Notes: a model not told the origin generated them from the sequence alone. Positions 46,894 to 55,920 are shown, counted from the first letter of the stretch. The stretch is DNA of 64,000 bases from Pseudarthrobacter naphthalenicus (GCF_029076445.1 NZ_JARESG010000021.1:1-64000), one strand, 5' to 3'. Translations and numbers: made by a program.

Positions 46894-46955
46894 TCGACGT
46901 ACAGCTTGGGCGGGACAAAGACGAGCGAAGATTTCGATAAAGGGGACAGGGAACC

Positions 46956-47201
46956 ATGACCGTTACGGTTTACACCAAGCCTGCATGTGTGCAGTGCAAT
47001 GCAACGTACCGAGCGCTGGACAAAAAGGGCATCGCCTACCAGAGCGTTGACATCTCCCAGGACGCCGAGGCACTGGAGCGCCTGAAGGCACTTGGCTACA
47101 TGCAGGCACCTGTTGTGGTCACCGACCAGGACCACTGGTCAGGCTTCCGCCCGGACAAGATCGAGGAACTGGCACAGGCTGCCGTCTCCTCCGTGGCCTA
47201 G
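46956..47201 (+). CDS. nrdH: glutaredoxin-like protein NrdH
   Basis: NrdH donates electrons to class Ib ribonucleotide reductase from thioredoxin reductase. The 81-residue protein has the CVQC redox motif near residue 12 (KPACVQCNATYRALDKKGI) and the family C-terminus WSGFRPDKIEEL. ATG 46956 follows AAAGGGGACAGG. It heads the nrdHIEF operon. Confidence 0.97.
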   Translation: MTVTVYTKPACVQCNATYRALDKKGIAYQSVDISQDAEALERLKALGYMQAPVVVTDQDHWSGFRPDKIEELAQAAVSSVA

Positions 47202-47254
47202 CCTCCACTTCCAGCCAACCGGCATTTTTTCGACCCACACATGAGGTGACTCCC

Positions 47255-47728
47255 GTGGCAGCACTGGCAGAAGCCAGGGCCCAGGCGGCCCCGTTGCCGC
47301 CTGTCACCACGCACAGCCGGCTTATCTACTTTTCCTCCACTTCCGAGAACACCAGCCGCTTCGTCGCCAAGTTGGGCGTCGACGCGGCGCGGATCCCGCT
47401 CCAGGCCAAGGACGCCCCGCTCCTCGCCACCGAGCCGTACGTGCTGGTGGTTCCGACATACGGCGGCACCGGGGGTGCGGGCTCAGTGCCCAAGCAGGTC
47501 ATCCGCTTCCTGAACAACCCGCAGAACAGGCAACTGATCCGCGGGGTCATCGGTGCAGGCAACACAAACTTTGGGGACAACTACTGCATGGCCGCGGACA
47601 TCATCGCGGCGAAATGCCACGTACCCCCGCTCTATCGCTTTGAACTTATGGGCACGCCAGAAGACGTGGCCCGCGTAAACAATGGATTGGACACGTTTTG
47701 GACACGACTGTCGCAGACACAGAAGTAA
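47255..47728 (+). CDS. nrdI: flavodoxin-like NrdI
   Basis: NrdI supplies the oxidant that assembles the manganese-tyrosyl cofactor of NrdF. The 157-residue protein has the flavodoxin fold (LIYFSSTSENTSRFV; VPTYGGTGGAG; GNTNFGDNYCMAAD). GTG 47255 is preferred because a GAGGTGA site sits just ahead; GTG 47246 lies inside that site. It overlaps nrdE. Confidence 0.95.
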   Translation: MAALAEARAQAAPLPPVTTHSRLIYFSSTSENTSRFVAKLGVDAARIPLQAKDAPLLATEPYVLVVPTYGGTGGAGSVPKQVIRFLNNPQNRQLIRGVIGAGNTNFGDNYCMAADIIAAKCHVPPLYRFELMGTPEDVARVNNGLDTFWTRLSQTQK

Positions 47729-49923
47729 CCAGGGCCGAAGGCCAGGGCACCCGCGCGAGTGCCGCCGTCGAGAAGCACGGCGTCGACCTCGAGAAGCCTG
47801 AGATGCCGGCCGCCTACAAGGGGTTGGGCTATCACGAGCTCAACGCCATGCTGAACCTCTACGGACCGAACGGTGAGATCCAGTTCGGGGCGGACCGCGA
47901 GGCTGCCCACCAGTACTTCCTGCAGCACGTGAACAACAACACCGTCTTTTTCCATGACCTGGAAGAGAAGCTCGACTACCTGGTGAAGAACCAGTACTAC
48001 GAGCGCGAAACCCTCGACCAGTACACGATGAACTTCATCCGCGAGCTCTACAACCGCGCGTACAAGAAGAAGTTCCGCTTCGAGACGTTCCTCGGCGCGT
48101 TCAAGTTCTACACGTCCTACACACTGAAGACGTTCGACGGCAAGCGTTTCCTGGAACGCTACGAGGACCGTGTCTGCATGGTGGCCCTGCACCTGGCCCG
48201 CGGCGACGAGAAGCTGGCCATGCAGATGGTGGACGAGATCATCGAAGGCCGCTTCCAGCCGGCCACCCCCACGTTCCTGAATGCCGGAAAGCGCCAGCGC
48301 GGCGAGCTGGTCTCCTGCTTCCTGCTGCGCATCGAAGACAACATGGAGTCGATCGGCCGGTCCATCAACTCCGCGCTGCAGCTCTCCAAGCGTGGCGGCG
48401 GTGTGGCGTTCGCGCTGACCAACATCCGCGAAGTGGGCGCCCCCATCAAGCAGATCGAGAACCAGTCCTCCGGCGTTATCCCCGTGATGAAGCTCCTCGA
48501 GGACAGCTTCTCCTACGCCAACCAGCTCGGGGCGCGCCAGGGTGCCGGTGCTGTGTACCTGCACGCGCACCACCCGGACATTTACCGCTTCCTGGACACC
48601 AAGCGCGAGAACGCGGATGAGAAGATCCGCATCAAGACCCTCTCGCTGGGCGTTGTCATCCCGGACATCACGTTCGAGCTGGCCAAGAAGGACGAGGACA
48701 TGTACCTGTTCTCGCCGTACGACGTCGAAAAGGTGTACGGCATGCCGTTCTCCGACGTCTCGGTCACCGAGAAGTACTACGAGATGGTGGACGATTCCCG
48801 GATCAAGAAGACCAAGATCAAGGCGCGTGAGTTCTTCCAGACCCTCGCCGAGATCCAGTTCGAATCGGGCTACCCGTACATCATGTTCGAGGACACCGTG
48901 AACCGGGAAAACCCGATTGACGGCAAGATCATCATGTCCAACCTGTGCTCGGAGATCCTCCAGGTTTCGCAGCCCACCACGTACCACGATGACCTGTCCT
49001 ACGACCAGACCGGCAAGGACATCTCCTGCAACCTGGGCTCGCTGAACATCGCCAAGACCATGGACAGCCCTGACTTCGGCCTGACCATCGAGACGGCCAT
49101 CCGGTCCCTCTCGGCTGTCTCGGACATGTCCAACATCACCTCGGTGCCGTCCATCGCCCGCGGCAACGACCAGAGCCACGCCATTGGCCTGGGCCAGATG
49201 AACCTGCACGGCTACCTTGCCCGCGAGCGGGTCCACTACGGCTCCGAAGAGGGCCTGGACTTCACCAACATCTACTTCTACTCGGTGGTCTACCACGCCA
49301 TCCGCGCTTCCAACCTGCTGTCCATCCAGACCGGGCAGACCTTCGGCGGCTTCGAGAAGTCCAAGTACGCGTCGGGCGAGTTCTTCGACAAGTACACGGA
49401 GCAGGAGTGGGTGCCGCAGACCGAGAAGGTCGCGGAGCTGTTCAAGAACATCCACATCCCCACGCAGGAGGACTGGCGCGAGCTGAAGGCTTCGGTCATG
49501 AAGCACGGCATCTACAACCAGAACCTGCAGGCTGTGCCGCCCACCGGCTCGATCTCCTACATCAACAACTCCACCTCCTCGATCCACCCGGTGGCGTCCA
49601 AGATTGAGATCCGCAAGGAAGGCAAGCTGGGCCGCGTGTACTACCCGGCGCCGTACCTCACCAACGACAACCTGGAGTACTACCAGGACGCGTACGAGAT
49701 CGGCTACGAGAAGGTCATCGACACCTACGCCGCCGCCACCCAGCACGTGGACCAGGGCCTGTCCCTGACGCTGTTCTTCAAGGACACCGCCACCACGCGC
49801 GACATCAACCGGGCCCAGATCTACGCCTGGAAGAAGGGCATCAAGACCATCTACTACATCCGTCTCCGCCAGCTCGCGCTGGAAGGGACCGAGGTGGACG
49901 GCTGCGTCAGCTGCATGCTTTAA
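47698..49923 (+). CDS. nrdE: class Ib ribonucleoside-diphosphate reductase alpha subunit
   Basis: NrdE reduces ribonucleotides. At 741 residues it has normal length, with conserved segments YHELNAMLNLY, FVSCFLL-type GELVSCFLLRIEDN, the active-site SNLCSEILQ and the C-terminal redox pair GCVSCML. TTG 47698 is inside the nrdI 3' end (31-base overlap). An ATG at 47802 would cut the start close to the conserved region, so the longer start is preferred but not certain. A 13-bp hairpin separates it from nrdF. Confidence 0.95.
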   Translation: MDTTVADTEVTRAEGQGTRASAAVEKHGVDLEKPEMPAAYKGLGYHELNAMLNLYGPNGEIQFGADREAAHQYFLQHVNNNTVFFHDLEEKLDYLVKNQYYERETLDQYTMNFIRELYNRAYKKKFRFETFLGAFKFYTSYTLKTFDGKRFLERYEDRVCMVALHLARGDEKLAMQMVDEIIEGRFQPATPTFLNAGKRQRGELVSCFLLRIEDNMESIGRSINSALQLSKRGGGVAFALTNIREVGAPIKQIENQSSGVIPVMKLLEDSFSYANQLGARQGAGAVYLHAHHPDIYRFLDTKRENADEKIRIKTLSLGVVIPDITFELAKKDEDMYLFSPYDVEKVYGMPFSDVSVTEKYYEMVDDSRIKKTKIKAREFFQTLAEIQFESGYPYIMFEDTVNRENPIDGKIIMSNLCSEILQVSQPTTYHDDLSYDQTGKDISCNLGSLNIAKTMDSPDFGLTIETAIRSLSAVSDMSNITSVPSIARGNDQSHAIGLGQMNLHGYLARERVHYGSEEGLDFTNIYFYSVVYHAIRASNLLSIQTGQTFGGFEKSKYASGEFFDKYTEQEWVPQTEKVAELFKNIHIPTQEDWRELKASVMKHGIYNQNLQAVPPTGSISYINNSTSSIHPVASKIEIRKEGKLGRVYYPAPYLTNDNLEYYQDAYEIGYEKVIDTYAAATQHVDQGLSLTLFFKDTATTRDINRAQIYAWKKGIKTIYYIRLRQLALEGTEVDGCVSCML

Positions 49924-49944
49924 TCTTCAACTAAATCGGTGAGT

Positions 49945-49976
49945 GTACGACGGCGGGTGCCCGCCCGCCGTCGTAC
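49945..49976 (+). terminator. hairpin between nrdE and nrdF
   Basis: GTACGACGGCGGG (49945-49957) pairs perfectly with CCCGCCGTCGTAC (49964-49976) around a 6-base loop. There is only a short TT after it. It could be a partial terminator that lowers nrdF relative to nrdE, or a stabiliser/processing site. Confidence 0.7.
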
Positions 49977-50016
49977 GCTTAACTTCAAAGAACCAACCCA
50001 ACTTTTAGGGGATGAC

Positions 50017-50991
50017 ATGACCGAGAAGGTCAAGCTGCTTAGCCACGTCGAAGCGATCAACTGGAACCGCATCCAGGACGACAAGGACGTAGACGTCTGG
50101 AACCGCCTGGTCAACAACTTCTGGCTGCCGGAGAAGATCCCGCTGTCCAACGACGTGCAGTCGTGGGCCACGCTGACCCCGGACGAGCAGCAGCTCACCA
50201 TGCGCGTATTCACCGGCCTGACCCTGCTGGACACGGTGCAGGCAACAGTAGGCGCCGTCTCCCTGATTCCGGACGCGATCACCCCGCACGAAGAAGCGGT
50301 GTACACCAACATTGCTTTCATGGAGTCCGTGCACGCCAAGAGCTACTCCTCCATCTTCTCCACGCTGGCCTCCACCAAGGAGATCGACGAGGCATTCCGC
50401 TGGTCCACCGAGAACGCGAACCTTCAGAAGAAGGCGCAGATCGTCATGGACTACTACCAGGGCGATGACCCGCTGAAGCGCAAAGTGGCCTCCACGCTGC
50501 TGGAGAGCTTTCTGTTCTACTCGGGCTTTTACCTGCCCATGTACTGGTCCTCACGGGCCAAGCTGACGAACACGGCTGACCTGATCCGCCTGATCATCCG
50601 CGACGAAGCCGTGCACGGCTACTACATCGGTTACAAGTTCCAGAAGGGCCTTGAAGGCCTGTCCGAGGAGCGCAAGCAGGAGATCAAGGACTACACGTTC
50701 GAACTGCTCTTCGAGCTGTACGAGAACGAGGTCCAGTACACGCACGATCTCTACGACTCCGTGGGCCTGGCCGAGGACGTCAAGAAGTTCCTGCACTACA
50801 ACGCCAACAAGGCCCTGATGAACCTGGGCTACGAAGCCATGTTCCCGGCGTCCGTCATCGACGTGAACCCGGCCATCCTCTCGGCACTGTCGCCGAACGC
50901 CGACGAGAACCACGACTTCTTCTCCGGGTCAGGTTCGTCGTACGTAATCGGCAAGGCTGTCAACACTGAGGATGAGGACTGGGACTTCTAG
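50017..50991 (+). CDS. nrdF: class Ib ribonucleoside-diphosphate reductase beta subunit
   Basis: NrdF carries the dimetal-tyrosyl radical. The 324-residue protein has the metal-binding EEAVYTNIAFMESVHAKSYS segment and the LIIRDEAVHGYYIGYKFQ helix. ATG 50017 follows AGGGGATG. It ends the nrd operon and is the last core gene before a decayed segment. Confidence 0.97.
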   Translation: MTEKVKLLSHVEAINWNRIQDDKDVDVWNRLVNNFWLPEKIPLSNDVQSWATLTPDEQQLTMRVFTGLTLLDTVQATVGAVSLIPDAITPHEEAVYTNIAFMESVHAKSYSSIFSTLASTKEIDEAFRWSTENANLQKKAQIVMDYYQGDDPLKRKVASTLLESFLFYSGFYLPMYWSSRAKLTNTADLIRLIIRDEAVHGYYIGYKFQKGLEGLSEERKQEIKDYTFELLFELYENEVQYTHDLYDSVGLAEDVKKFLHYNANKALMNLGYEAMFPASVIDVNPAILSALSPNADENHDFFSGSGSSYVIGKAVNTEDEDWDF

Positions 50992-51332
50992 TCTTCGTCT
51001 TCTGAACCTCTGGCCATCCTGAATGAGCGGCCCTATCTGCTGATGCATGGGAGCCCGGGCAAAGATCGTCTCCACGTTGGCACACATTCGGTCAACGGAT
51101 CCGCAGCGGATGCCGGCGGAGCGATCAGCGCCAAAGCTGCGAGTGCTGCCGTCAACGTGGCGGCGGTTAAGTAGTGGGGAGTTTCGGGCGCACAGCATTT
51201 ACCCCCCTTGGTTACTGAACGGAAATGCCGCCCTGGCCTGCGGCTCAAGGTCGTGGGCGCGGCCTGCATGCTCTCAGGGGACTCGTCCTTTTCTCCAGTG
51301 ACTAGATAAATCGTTCAGAGGATTTTGCAGAA
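50992..51332. other. 341-bp region after nrdF with a possible gene remnant
   Basis: No intact gene is seen. On the minus strand an ATG at 51198 has an AAGGGGGG site. About 13 codons later another frame encodes a signal-peptide-like run (TLTAALAALALIAPPASA) before a stop near 51033. This reads like a secreted-protein 5' end broken by frameshift. Confidence 0.3.
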
Positions 51333-51787
51333 TCACAAGTGTGGTTGCACGCTGAGCACAATGGTGTTGGGTTCGTTTGGATCGGGGCTGGCGACGTTCA
51401 GGATGTAGTCATACGCACCGTCATTTCCCGTGGCCTCACAGACAGTCGTGTTACCGATGGCGTCGCCCCGCCGCTGGCAGTTCCTTTCAATCTTCATCTC
51501 AAAGCCGACCCCGGAGATCACTGACTTGAGTTCATCCAGGGAGGTCTCTTTGCCTGCATCCCAGCGCTTGGAGATGCTGGGCACGGATTGGGGCTCATGC
51601 ACAGGAAGCGCTCCGGCCGGACAATTTCCGACTCCTGCTTCCAGTCGGCAGGAATGGCGAAGCGATCGACCCGGGCGACAAAATCCGCAGTAACCCTGTC
51701 TTCAGTAGCCCGGACAATATAGAGCGCAGTCGTAACGGCGAGCACCAGGGCGATGACAATGGTGATGATTGCTGTTTTTTGCTTCAC
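51333..51787 (-). pseudogene. frameshifted small membrane-anchored/secreted protein
   Basis: Two overlapping frames form one protein of about 150 residues. The first starts at 51787 (MKQKTAIITIVIALVLAV, a membrane or signal segment) and continues to the Cys pair in FLCMSPNPCP. The second frame continues with SISKRWDAGKETSLDELKSV and ends at 51333 with a Cys-containing, Asn/Asp-rich domain. A one-base deletion near 51580 joins them exactly. The function is unknown. It may be a real inactivation or a base-calling error; the surroundings favour decay. Confidence 0.6.
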
Positions 51788-52147
51788 TGTGTTCCCCCAG
51801 AGCCATCAGTGCAGGCACCGCCGCCGGACAGCCGGCGTGGTAATGACTGCATCGTATGCTCATGTCTGCACTTTGTCTGCGTCAATGTCCTACCCTGCCG
51901 GGCGACGTCGGCACTGAGGATTTCCGCCGGGGGTGATCTCCATCGCTGTCGGTTTCTGGGGCGGCAGTGCCGCCATGGCATTGACCTCGGTGAGCGCCAT
52001 GCTCGGGCCCCGCTCGCTTCTCCTGGCTGGCCGTCCCGGTCGGCTTCGCTGCGCATTGCAGCGTCACGACCGGATGCAACGAGTTGGTCATTTTTACTTC
52101 GTTTGATCGGTAACCACTCCGGGACCGGGCGGGGGTGCCCTGAACGG
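51788..52147. other. gene-free stretch in decayed segment
   Basis: No supported gene. Short frames here (for example near 51935-52090) have some hydrophobic residues but no start site or recognisable family. Confidence 0.4.
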
Positions 52148-52239
52148 GTGCTGCTTCCGGAGGAGCGTGCCCGGATTCAAGGTGCCATCGCGCTCCTCAG
52201 CCAAGACCCACGGCCGCCCAAAGCAATTGCCTTGAGCTG
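52148..52239 (+). pseudogene. RelE/ParE-type toxin fragment
   Basis: About 30 codons read LPEERARIQGAIALLSQDPRP and PPKAIAL. This fits the central helix pair of RelE/ParE toxins (a LPxxxRxxIxxAIxxLxxDPRPPGAxxL pattern). Neither the N-terminal strand nor the WRVRVGDYRV strand is present, and no antitoxin is adjacent. It is a remnant. Confidence 0.45.
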
Positions 52240-52296
52240 CCGTCGCTCCGTCTGCGGCGCAATTTCGGCAAAACGGGGAAAACGCACTGCAGCTAA

Positions 52297-52560
52297 CTGG
52301 GCAACACGAAGGGCCACATCAGCCTGCTGCAGGAGGATGATGGAATCCTGTTTGTCGGGGATGCGGTAGCCACCGTGACAGGGACTTTGACCCGTGCACC
52401 TTCGGCGTTCACCGCGGACGCTGACGAAGCTGAACTTTCGCTGCGCAAACTCAGCGAACTGCATCCAGCCAGGATGCTTTTCGCTCACGGGCCCGGGATC
52501 CTGGACCCGGTCTCCCAGCTTCTAGAACTACTAGCCACAAACGGGGAGGGAATCGTCGCC
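52297..52560 (+). pseudogene. C-terminal fragment of an MBL-fold metallo-hydrolase
   Basis: The frame is open from a TAA at 52294. It reads GNTKGHISLLQEDDGILFVGDA, then a Thr/Ala stretch, then RKLSELHPARMLFAHGPGI. This is the second half of a beta-lactamase-fold hydrolase: a degenerate GHTxGH metal site with Asn in place of His, the metal-bridging GDA, and the late HGP histidine. The N-terminal HxHxDH half is absent. It runs into the end of a broken gene on the other strand. Confidence 0.65.
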
Positions 52561-53044
52561 ACCCTTTGTGCCGGGGCCAGTCGTTGCCGGCGGCGCGGTA
52601 CTCGATCAGCTCAGCGAGTCGGCGGCCCGAGCGGGCAGCGTTGTCGGCCTCTCAGGTGGCCGGTACTCCCAGCCCGGGACGATGTTCAAGGCATCCCGGT
52701 GGGCGGGGGAAGGGCACCTACTGCGGCGTCCTGCCGGCGGCGGTGCAGCCAAGCACCCAGTGCCTTTTCCGCGGTGCCTGCCCGCCCGTTGTTGGCGGTC
52801 GGCCCTCCGCCTTGTGGAACGCGATGATGTCATCGAGGTTCCGCTGGCCGGCGGAGGTCTTGCGGGTGACAGCTCGCAGCGCAGCCTTGCGGGCGTCACG
52901 GAGAGTGGGGTCGTCCCGACCGGCCAGGTGAAGGCGATACCTGACGGTGCTCGACGGCGCGCCGGTATCGAGAGCGATTTTCGATGATGGGATGCCCTGC
53001 CGGTACATATGAACCCACTCCGGGTAGGATGCGCGGCGTTTGGC
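52560..53044 (-). pseudogene. helicase-associated (HA) domain protein, multiply frameshifted
   Basis: The N-terminal part has a helix-turn-helix (YPEWVHMYRQGIPSSKIA, then SSTVRYRLHLAG) followed by an HA repeat (NLDDIIAFHKAEGRPPTTGG). The frame then shifts near 52772 to ALGAWLHRRRQDAAVGALPP, again before LNIVPGWEYRPPERP, and again near 52615 to LAELIEYRAAGNDWPRHK. These pieces line up in order as one protein of the HTH-plus-HA-repeat type. No start codon remains upstream of 53008, and the last repeat is lost. It is clearly dead. Confidence 0.75.
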
Positions 53045-53452
53045 GGTAGTAATGGGGAGAAAGCCTATCGGGCCGACAGTGGGCCAGCCTCACCCAGGAA
53101 GGCCGGGCGATTCGGAAGCGGCGGAGTAGAAGGGGCCAGCGATGGCTGGGGGTGGTGCGACGACCATAGATCGCGCCACTCACCGCCGGCCCCGCTTCAC
53201 ACATTAGGCGAGCTCACTTGCGGCGTACATTGGGCGCGGTACCTGTTTAGAGGGTTAGGGGCTACCCGCTCCCGGCCGGGCGGCTCAGGTGAGGCCGAGG
53301 GAGGCTTCCAGGAGGACGACTTCGAGTCCAGTGGCTGACCCGGAGGGCCTATCGCGCTCCGGAAACATCCCCCATTCGTTCAACGCTGCCTGAGAGCAGG
53401 ATCTTGATGGCAATAACGAGGTATTGGCGTTCGACCGGGCAACCAAACAACC
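53045..53452. other. about 400 bp without a supported gene
   Basis: Only short broken frames are seen. On the minus strand ERQYLVIAIKILLSG (about 53390-53430) and GLEVVLLEASLGLT (ending near 53300) look like scraps of coding sequence but belong to no family I recognise. Confidence 0.35.
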
Positions 53453-53803
53453 TCAAACGCCTCTGGCCTGGGGGGCAGGGGTTCCCGGGGAGAGGCCTGT
53501 AGGCGGAAGAAGCGGCGGTTCGACTGCGTGTAGATCCAGAATCGTGATCTCGGCTTCGTCCATGGAAGGGAACCCAGACTCAGCGAGGATTTTATTGAAG
53601 CCCTCACTGGCGAAGCGTGTCCTCATCAGATCCTCGGACTCCCATACGCCGATCAGATAGAGTGAGCCGTCGCCTAGCGCGCAATGATGCCGCAGTTCTC
53701 CAGGCGGTCCGCCAGCATCCATGATCACTTTATGTGCCCGATCATACGCTCGAGTCAATTCTTCGACGTCCCCACGAAAACGGGCGATTAGGAGTACTGG
53801 CAT
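53453..53803 (-). CDS. ABM-like dimeric alpha/beta-barrel protein
   Basis: A 116-residue protein beginning MPVLLIARFRGDVEELTRAYDRAH, with a ferredoxin-like beta-alpha-beta core and a Pro-rich tail of about 15 residues. It resembles small antibiotic-biosynthesis-monooxygenase/EthD-like proteins (HCALGDGSLYLIGVWESEDLM). ATG 53803 is preceded by GGAGGC; longer readings upstream look noncoding. The reaction is unknown. A second protein of the same general fold is at 55657. Confidence 0.75.
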   Translation of the reverse strand: MPVLLIARFRGDVEELTRAYDRAHKVIMDAGGPPGELRHHCALGDGSLYLIGVWESEDLMRTRFASEGFNKILAESGFPSMDEAEITILDLHAVEPPLLPPTGLSPGTPAPQARGV

Positions 53804-53955
53804 ATGTGCCTCCGGTCTGACATTCTTGTCCCTTAAAGCGTAGCTGCGTACATCGCCTCGATCGAGTGAGTGTGTCAACCATCCCTGGCCCCGGTAGGGC
53901 GGATATGTCTGGTCCAGTTCCAGACACCGAGCTCCCGTAGTGAAGGCGTGCGGCC

Positions 53956-54729
53956 TCAACCGCTGACCTTGAACGCCGGTGTTCCTGCGAGCCGGCCACC
54001 GTCGACGGTAAGCACGGTCCCGGTGACGAACGAGGACTGGTCTGAGCACAGCCAGAGGGCTGCGGCGGCAACATCGCCGGGAACACCGATCCGGCCCAGC
54101 GGTACGGTCGCGGCAACCCCGTCCTGGGCCGCCTGCCCTGCAGCGGCGAGCCGGTCGGTAAGTATCGGTCCGGGAGCAATCGCATTCACCCGGATTCCCT
54201 GGGCGGCGTAGTCCAGGGCCGCCACGCGGGTGAGGCCACCGACCCCGAACTTGCTCGCAGTGTACCCGGTGAGGCCGGCGACGCCCTGCTCTCCAGCGGT
54301 GGATGACATGTTCACAATCGCTGCACCGGTTCCGGTCTCAAGCATGAGTTCGATTTCGTACTTCAGGCACAGGAAGACTCCGCGCAGGTTCACGGCGATG
54401 GCCCCGTCGAAGTCTTCAACCGTCCACTCGCCTAACGGTGCCGGCGGCCGGCCGCCGCCCGCGGCGTTATTCACCGCGGCATCCAGACGTCCGCACCGCT
54501 CACGAATTTCCGCCAGAAGAGCCTTCACAGAAGCCTCGTCCCTGACGTCAGCGGGGACGGCCGTGGCCTGGAGCCCGTCCGACTTCAGGACCTGCACCTG
54601 GCGCGACAAAGCATCCTGATCCCGCGCGGTTAGAACAACGTGTGCACCGGCGCGTGCCAAGGCGTCCGCGATGGCTGCCCCGATGCCCCGGCTCGCCCCA
54701 GTAACCAGGGCGACCTTCCCAAACATCAC
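53956..54729 (-). CDS. short-chain dehydrogenase/reductase
   Basis: A 257-residue classical SDR with cofactor motif TGASRGIG (residues 10-17), NNAAG (about 88-92), catalytic Ser in NMSSTAG and YTASK (Tyr/Lys) about 155-159, and the PGPILTD loop. It is similar to FabG-like or glucose-dehydrogenase-like enzymes. The substrate cannot be told. It starts with adjacent GTG 54729 and ATG 54726. Confidence 0.93.
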   Translation of the reverse strand: MMFGKVALVTGASRGIGAAIADALARAGAHVVLTARDQDALSRQVQVLKSDGLQATAVPADVRDEASVKALLAEIRERCGRLDAAVNNAAGGGRPPAPLGEWTVEDFDGAIAVNLRGVFLCLKYEIELMLETGTGAAIVNMSSTAGEQGVAGLTGYTASKFGVGGLTRVAALDYAAQGIRVNAIAPGPILTDRLAAAGQAAQDGVAATVPLGRIGVPGDVAAAALWLCSDQSSFVTGTVLTVDGGRLAGTPAFKVSG

Positions 54730-54762
54730 TGGGTGGGCTCCGGATCCGGCATGGTCTGCTCC

Positions 54763-54909
54763 TTATTCCGGGACTCGCACCGGCCCTGGCGAGATGCCTT
54801 TGCTACCGCTCAGGCGTCGGCGCCGGCCTGGGGTGAATGGCTCCGCAGGTCCGCCGGTGAGGGCTGTCACCGCGGCGCGCAGCCGGGGCTCATCCGTTGT
54901 GGTGTCCAT
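54763..54909 (-). CDS. possible 48-residue ORF upstream of the SDR
   Basis: It reads MDTTTDEPRLRAAVTALTGG and then a Pro/Arg-rich end, stopping 34 bases before the SDR start. No clear ribosome binding site or family. It could be a leader, a remnant or chance. The rest of 54730-55053 holds nothing else I can support. Confidence 0.25.
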   Translation of the reverse strand: MDTTTDEPRLRAAVTALTGGPAEPFTPGRRRRLSGSKGISPGPVRVPE

Positions 54910-55053
54910 GGCGCCAGTCTAGAAGCAAATGACCGAGTGCGAACACCCCGCATTGGCGCCGCATGAATACTCCACGGAGAAACGAACCGTCATTCGTCGT
55001 AGGCTCACCAGAGTTGCCAGCCCCCGGGCACTCTAAGCTCAGGGGTAAGGGGG

Positions 55054-55449
55054 ATGACGATGTCTGATGCAGGGCGCCGGCGGGCTGGAACCATCGCGTG
55101 GGTCCTGCTTGTCCTCGCCTCGATGGCCATGATCGGCTACGGGATCTGGCGTGCCGGCTGGCATATCTGGCTGCCCGTGCCAGCCGATCAGGAACAGGTC
55201 TGGATCGGCAATCGCTTCATCTTCGCCGGCTGCGCACTGTCCATCACGTCCGCAGTCTGGTCGGGTGCGCGGGAGAACCGCCTCTGGGTGACCATCTGTG
55301 TCGGGCTGCCGGGGGCTCTCGTGGGATGGGCGACACTGGATAACCCCTACGACCTGAAGCGGTACGTGGCCGCCGTCGTGGCCTACCCAATGGCCTTGGG
55401 CGGGGTCGCTGAGGTCATCAGGGTGCGCGGCCGCCGACAAACGAACTGA
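55054..55449 (+). CDS. small polytopic membrane protein
   Basis: A 131-residue protein with about four hydrophobic segments (residues about 12-30, 48-66, 76-92 and 105-122). ATG 55054 follows AAGGGGG, with a second ATG at 55060. No family recognised. Confidence 0.7.
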   Translation: MTMSDAGRRRAGTIAWVLLVLASMAMIGYGIWRAGWHIWLPVPADQEQVWIGNRFIFAGCALSITSAVWSGARENRLWVTICVGLPGALVGWATLDNPYDLKRYVAAVVAYPMALGGVAEVIRVRGRRQTN

Positions 55450-55656
55450 TCAGCAGCACTGGCACAACCCCTGCGACCTCAAGGCAAAATGCGGACCGTT
55501 GACAGCCTGGTCAGCGTGGGAGTAATACAGCTTTGGACGGCTCAGTCCGGGTCGCCGCAGGCAAATTGTGTACGCGCCCCCAACGATCAAGGGCTGCAGC
55601 GTTCGACCCAAGGACCGTCCGGAGCACATGGCGCGGCACGCTTCAAAGGAGAAGCC

Positions 55657-55920
55657 ATGGCTGTTTCAATCATCCTTCACCGGGTCGCCGACTACGACGC
55701 ATGGCGCAAGGTCTATGACTCGGTGAGTGACATGCAGAACGACGGCGGGGTCAGCCAGGCATCCGTGTACCGGATGGCCGATGATCCGAACAATGTCCTC
55801 GTGATCCACCATTTCGACAATGTAGAAACCGCGAAGGCATTCTTCGGCCGGAAGGACCTCAAGGAAGCCATGCAGCGGGGCGGTGTTCAGGGCGAACCGC
55901 GCATCGAAATCTTCGAGTAG
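55657..55920 (+). CDS. ABM-like / DUF-type dimeric alpha/beta-barrel protein
   Basis: An 87-residue protein (MAVSIILHRVADYDAWRKVY; NNVLVIHHFDNVETAKAFF; C-terminal PRIEIFE) with the size and pattern of small stress or monooxygenase-like barrels. ATG 55657 has a good AAGGAG site seven bases upstream; the frame is open further upstream without a start signal. Function is unknown. Confidence 0.85.
   Translation: MAVSIILHRVADYDAWRKVYDSVSDMQNDGGVSQASVYRMADDPNNVLVIHHFDNVETAKAFFGRKDLKEAMQRGGVQGEPRIEIFE

Larger units (their letters stand above)
46500..46955. other. 456-bp tspO-nrdH intergenic region
   Basis: No gene is seen. It holds a 14-bp inverted repeat at 46627-46659, a third similar box at 46880-46893 and the nrdH promoter. 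A moderately AT-rich stretch (46790-46860) precedes the third box. Confidence 0.7.

Noticed and set aside
47632..49746. Long minus-strand open frame (about 700 codons) over nrdE
   Set aside because: Exactly antisense to nrdE, with Val/Leu/Asp-rich composition typical of mirrored high-GC codons. No family motif.
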